Below are positions 40,934 through 43,922 of a DNA stretch of 43,922 nucleotides, piece by piece. The DNA comes from Enhygromyxa salina. Lineage in GTDB: Bacteria > Myxococcota_A > Polyangia > Nannocystales > Nannocystaceae. Location of the stretch: contig NZ_PVNL01000102.1 in NCBI RefSeq assembly GCF_002994635.1, forward strand, positions 1 to 43,922, read 5' to 3'. The notes under the pieces are model-generated. The model worked only from the letters and a program-made list of their open reading frames with translations. It was not told the origin of the DNA and searched no databases. Made by a program: the position numbers and the translations under genes. Position 1 is the stretch's first letter. The number at the start of each line of letters is the position of its first letter.

Positions 40934-42316
40934 ATGAACCGTACACCGATGCTCGTTCTCGCTGGCGGCAAGGGCTCGCGCCTGGCACCGCTGACTTGCC
41001 ACCGCGCCAAGCCTGGGGTGCCGTTCGCCGGCCGCTACCGGATCATCGACTTCGTGCTCTCGAACGTCGTGAACTCGGGCTACAGCCGGGTGTTCGTGCT
41101 GACCCAGTTCATGGCCTCGAGCCTGATCCGGCACATCAGCAGGAACTGGCACCTCAGCGGCATCCAGGAGTTCATCGAGATCGTGCCCGCCCAGATGCGG
41201 ATGGGGCCGTCTTGGTATAAAGGCACCGCCGACGCGGTCTGGCAGAACGCGAACCTGCTCCACGAGTCGCGCTCGGCCCACGTGGGGATCTTCAGCGGCG
41301 ACCACATCTACAAGTTTGCGATCGACCAGATGCAGGAGCTGCACGAGCAGGTCGGGGCGGATCTCACGATCGCCGGCTGGCCGGTGCCGATCGCCGAGGC
41401 CCACCAGTTCGGCGTGATGGAGGTCGACGCGAGCGGCCGGCTGGTGGGGTTTCAGGAGAAGCCCAAGGAGCCCAAGCCGATGCCCGGCGATCCCACGCGG
41501 GCGCTGGTCAGCATGGGCAACTACTTCTTTCGGCGCGACGTGCTGATCGACGTGCTCGGCGTGGACGCGGAGGTCCAGGAGTCGTCGCATGACTTTGGCA
41601 AGGACGTGATCCCGCGCTTGCTTCGCGGGGGCGCGCACATTCATGTCTACGACTTCGGCACCAACAAGGTCCCGGGCGAGCGCGACGGCACGATCCCTTA
41701 CTGGCGCGACGTCGGCACCCTCGAGGCCTACTTTACCGCCAACATGGAGGTCCGCAGCTCGCTGCCAGCGGTCAACCTCTACAACCGGCAGTGGCGGATC
41801 CGCACCGCGCAGCGCGACTACCCGCCGGCCCGCCTGGTCCAGCACTCGGGCGCGCACGCGATGACGTCGGCCAGTGACTCGCTGGTGTGCGAGGGCTCGA
41901 TCGTGTCGAGCACCACGCTGCAGCGGGTGATGCTCGGCTACGACACCTTCATTCGGCCGGAGTGCCACCTCGAGGACAGTTTGATCATGTCGGGGTGTGA
42001 CATCGGCGAGGGCTCGCGGCTCAAGCGGGTGCTGCTCGACAAGAACTGCACGATCGAGCCTGGGACCGAGATCGGGTTTGACACCGAGGCCGACCGGGTC
42101 CGGTTCCCGTTCGTCAGCGAGACCGGGATCGTGGTGCTGCCCAAGGGCACCGTGGTGCCCCGGTCCGGGCCGATCAAGCTGGCGTTCGACATGGCCGAGC
42201 TGATGCGTCGGGACCCGGACACCAAGCAGACCATGGCCGAGTACGAGGGCCGCTACGAGCTCACGGATCGGTCCCGGCACAGCCATCAGTCTTCGGGGCC
42301 CCGCTACAAGCGGTGA
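40934..42316 (+). CDS. glgC: Glucose-1-phosphate adenylyltransferase
   Basis: GlgC makes ADP-glucose from glucose-1-phosphate and ATP, the first step of glycogen synthesis. The 460-residue protein has LVLAGGKGSRLAPLT (nucleotide loop), 'AKPGVPFAGRYRIIDFVLSN', GTADAVWQN, SGDHIYK, QFGVMEVD, EKPK and VSMGNYFF, all family hallmarks. A left-handed beta helix forms the C-terminal third (about 300-430). Length is close to the usual 420-430 plus a tail. The start ATG follows CTAGCCGC without a strong ribosome binding site; TAAGCT lies 18 bases before. glgA follows on the same strand after 134 bases. Confidence 0.97.
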   Translation: MNRTPMLVLAGGKGSRLAPLTCHRAKPGVPFAGRYRIIDFVLSNVVNSGYSRVFVLTQFMASSLIRHISRNWHLSGIQEFIEIVPAQMRMGPSWYKGTADAVWQNANLLHESRSAHVGIFSGDHIYKFAIDQMQELHEQVGADLTIAGWPVPIAEAHQFGVMEVDASGRLVGFQEKPKEPKPMPGDPTRALVSMGNYFFRRDVLIDVLGVDAEVQESSHDFGKDVIPRLLRGGAHIHVYDFGTNKVPGERDGTIPYWRDVGTLEAYFTANMEVRSSLPAVNLYNRQWRIRTAQRDYPPARLVQHSGAHAMTSASDSLVCEGSIVSSTTLQRVMLGYDTFIRPECHLEDSLIMSGCDIGEGSRLKRVLLDKNCTIEPGTEIGFDTEADRVRFPFVSETGIVVLPKGTVVPRSGPIKLAFDMAELMRRDPDTKQTMAEYEGRYELTDRSRHSHQSSGPRYKR

Positions 42317-42353
42317 GCGGGCCCTGGCGCGGCCGACGAGGTGTTCAGTACCT

Positions 42354-42372
42354 CCCTGCCAGGGGTAGTTTT
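42354..42372 (+). terminator. Possible weak terminator between glgC and glgA
   Basis: CCCT (42354-42357) pairs with AGGG (42361-42364), followed by GTAGTTTT. A second small hairpin GAGGT/ACCTC lies just upstream (42338-42342 with 42350-42354). The T-rich end is rare here, but the stems are short. It might attenuate rather than stop transcription into glgA. Confidence 0.35.
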
Positions 42373-42450
42373 GTCGACGCGTGTAGCGGGCCCGAGCGGT
42401 GGTGTGCGGGATGTGTATGGGGCTGACTTTAGTTGGTAAGACTGGGGCCA

Positions 42451-43902
42451 ATGCGGATCCTGCATGTCTCGAGTGAGTGCGCTCCATGGGCGAAGACTGG
42501 CGGCCTGGGCGACGTGGTCGGAGCGCTGCCCGACGCGCTGTGTCGCGCCGAGCCGGGGGTCGAGGCCGCGACGGTGCTGCCGTATTACCGCGCCGCCAAG
42601 ACGGCGCTGGCCAAGCAGGGGCTCGCACCGCAGGACACGGGGATCGTGGCGGATGTCAGCCTGGGCGCCGCGACGGCGCGGGTTCGGTTTCTTCGCCTGG
42701 ATCGGCCCGATCGCGCGCCGCTGATTTTTGCGGCCAACGACGCGGCGTTTGATCGTGAGGGCCTGTACGGGCACGAGGACGACGCGCTGCGCTTCATGTT
42801 GTTGTGCAAGTCCGTGGTCGGGGTCGCCAAGGCGCTGATGGGCGGGGCGCCGGACGTGCTGCACGCTCATGACTGGCACGCGGCGTTGATCCCGGGGCTG
42901 GTCGCGACCAACGCCCGCGCCCTGCTGCCGCGCACGCGCACGGTCCTGACGCTGCACAACCTGGCGTATCAGGGCGTGTGCTCCAACGAACTGTTTCCGA
43001 TCAGCGGGCTGCCGTGGGACGTGTTCCACCTCGACGCGTTCGAGTGGTACGACCAGATCAACCTGCTCAAGGGTGGCATCGCGCTGGCCGACGCGGTCAC
43101 GACCGTGAGCCCGACCTACGCGCGCGAGATCAAGACCGCGGAGTTTGGCAGCAACCTAGACGGGGTGCTGCGGCGGCACGAGGTGTATGGGCTGCTCAAC
43201 GGGATCGACACCGAGGAGTGGGACCCGGCTACGGATCCGCATCTCGCGTCGCACTATGACGTGGACAGCCTCGACGCCAAGCGAGCGGTGCGGGCCGAGC
43301 TGCTGCGGATCTGCGAGTGGCCCGAGCTGCCCGACGTGCCGCTGTTTGGGATCGTCAGTCGCATGACCGCGCAAAAGGGGCTCGACCTGGTGGCTGGGCT
43401 GGTGTCGGAGCTGCATGGGTTGCCCGCGCGGCTGGTGGTGCTGGGTACCGGGTCGCCGAAGCTCGAAGAGGCGTTTCAGATGGCGGCCCGCCACTACACC
43501 TGGAACGTGCGCACGGACATCGCCTTTGATGGGCCGCTGTCGCACAAGATCATCGCGGGGTGTGATGCTTTGCTGGTGCCGAGCCGGTTCGAGCCGTGCG
43601 GGCTCACGCAGATGTACGCGATGCGCTGCGGGACCGTGCCGATCGTGCACGCGACTGGGGGGTTGGCGGATACTGTCCATGATCCCGGGGATGCGGCGCT
43701 GGCCCGTGGGGAGGGGACCGGGTTCGCGTTCAAGCATCCGACTTTGGTTGGGCTGCGCTGGGCGATGGGGCGGGCGGCGAAGATGTATCGGAAGCATCCG
43801 GCGGGGTGGCGGGCGATCCAGCAGGCGGGGATGCGGCGGGACTGGAGCTGGCGGAGGTCGGCTGGGGACTACTTGAAGCTGTACCGCGCGCTCTGCCGCT
43901 AA
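42451..43902 (+). CDS. glgA: Glycogen synthase (ADP-glucose)
   Basis: GlgA (GT5) transfers glucose from ADP-glucose to the growing glucan. The 483-residue protein begins MRILHVSSECAPWAKTGGLG, with the KTGGLGDV donor-binding loop at 15-22, and has 'FEPCGLTQMYAMRCGTVPIV' (catalytic-pocket Glu381) and GIDTEEWDPATD. Length matches the family (about 480). The ATG at 42451 is chosen over an in-frame TTG at 42433 because GlgA proteins begin at this Met; GGGG lies just upstream. It is complete; the remaining 20 bases to the window end hold nothing recognisable. Confidence 0.97.
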   Translation: MRILHVSSECAPWAKTGGLGDVVGALPDALCRAEPGVEAATVLPYYRAAKTALAKQGLAPQDTGIVADVSLGAATARVRFLRLDRPDRAPLIFAANDAAFDREGLYGHEDDALRFMLLCKSVVGVAKALMGGAPDVLHAHDWHAALIPGLVATNARALLPRTRTVLTLHNLAYQGVCSNELFPISGLPWDVFHLDAFEWYDQINLLKGGIALADAVTTVSPTYAREIKTAEFGSNLDGVLRRHEVYGLLNGIDTEEWDPATDPHLASHYDVDSLDAKRAVRAELLRICEWPELPDVPLFGIVSRMTAQKGLDLVAGLVSELHGLPARLVVLGTGSPKLEEAFQMAARHYTWNVRTDIAFDGPLSHKIIAGCDALLVPSRFEPCGLTQMYAMRCGTVPIVHATGGLADTVHDPGDAALARGEGTGFAFKHPTLVGLRWAMGRAAKMYRKHPAGWRAIQQAGMRRDWSWRRSAGDYLKLYRALCR

Positions 43903-43922
43903 ACGAAAGCCGTGCCCTGCCC

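Overview
The window looks like chromosomal DNA of a myxobacterium of the Nannocystis/Plesiocystis type. The basis is very high GC (about 70 % by eye), many Sec/SPII lipoproteins carrying long (Gly-Asp)n linkers, a MYXO-CTERM-like tail on a multihaem cytochrome, and an orphan NtrC-type regulator. The lineage is an inference; there is no rRNA or tRNA to anchor it. I see no phage, transposase, CRISPR array or RNA gene. Coding density is high and no gene-free stretch exceeds 300 bases; the longest are 2047-2340 and 4719-5017.

Layout. 1-1266 is the 3' end of a beta-propeller-like protein. 1333-4718 holds small stress/envelope genes (DUF1328, ferritin-like DUF2383, CsbD, a double-BON lipoprotein) around an orphan sigma-54 response regulator. 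5018-12832 carries a Cys-rich lipoprotein, a carotenoid/retinol-type oxidoreductase, a fibro-slime lipoprotein, a degenerate glucan phosphorylase, a GH13 amylase lipoprotein and a tandem-repeat Cys-rich lipoprotein. 12865-17422 (minus) holds a small membrane protein, a TgpA-like transglutaminase and a DUF58 protein. 17621-24775 holds a pentahaem cytochrome, an EF-hand lipoprotein, a PQQ-type sugar dehydrogenase, an IgGFc-binding-like lipoprotein and a tricistron of small proteins ending in a YtxH protein. 24779-28287 is a sulfotransferase-SDR fusion coupled to a DUF1214 protein. 28352-32618 holds an AlkZ-like winged-helix protein, a PLC-like lipoprotein and a lipase-like lipoprotein.

32824-38161 is a tight five-gene operon: ATP-grasp, S51/GAT1-like hydrolase, Fes-like esterase, second ATP-grasp, second alpha/beta hydrolase. 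It looks like a self-contained pathway that makes and breaks amide and ester bonds, and it is my main candidate for an undescribed system. Next to it on the minus strand are an N-formylglutamate-amidohydrolase-like gene and an MmeI-type DNA methyltransferase that lacks its nuclease. The window closes with glgC and glgA.

How the genes may work together. glgC and glgA make glycogen, the amylase would act on external glucan, and the phosphorylase-like protein has lost its PLP lysine, so it is more likely a binding or regulatory protein. The lipoproteins share a modular design: lipid anchor, acidic flexible spacer, then a catalytic or binding domain. That fits a predatory, surface-digesting lifestyle, but this is inference.
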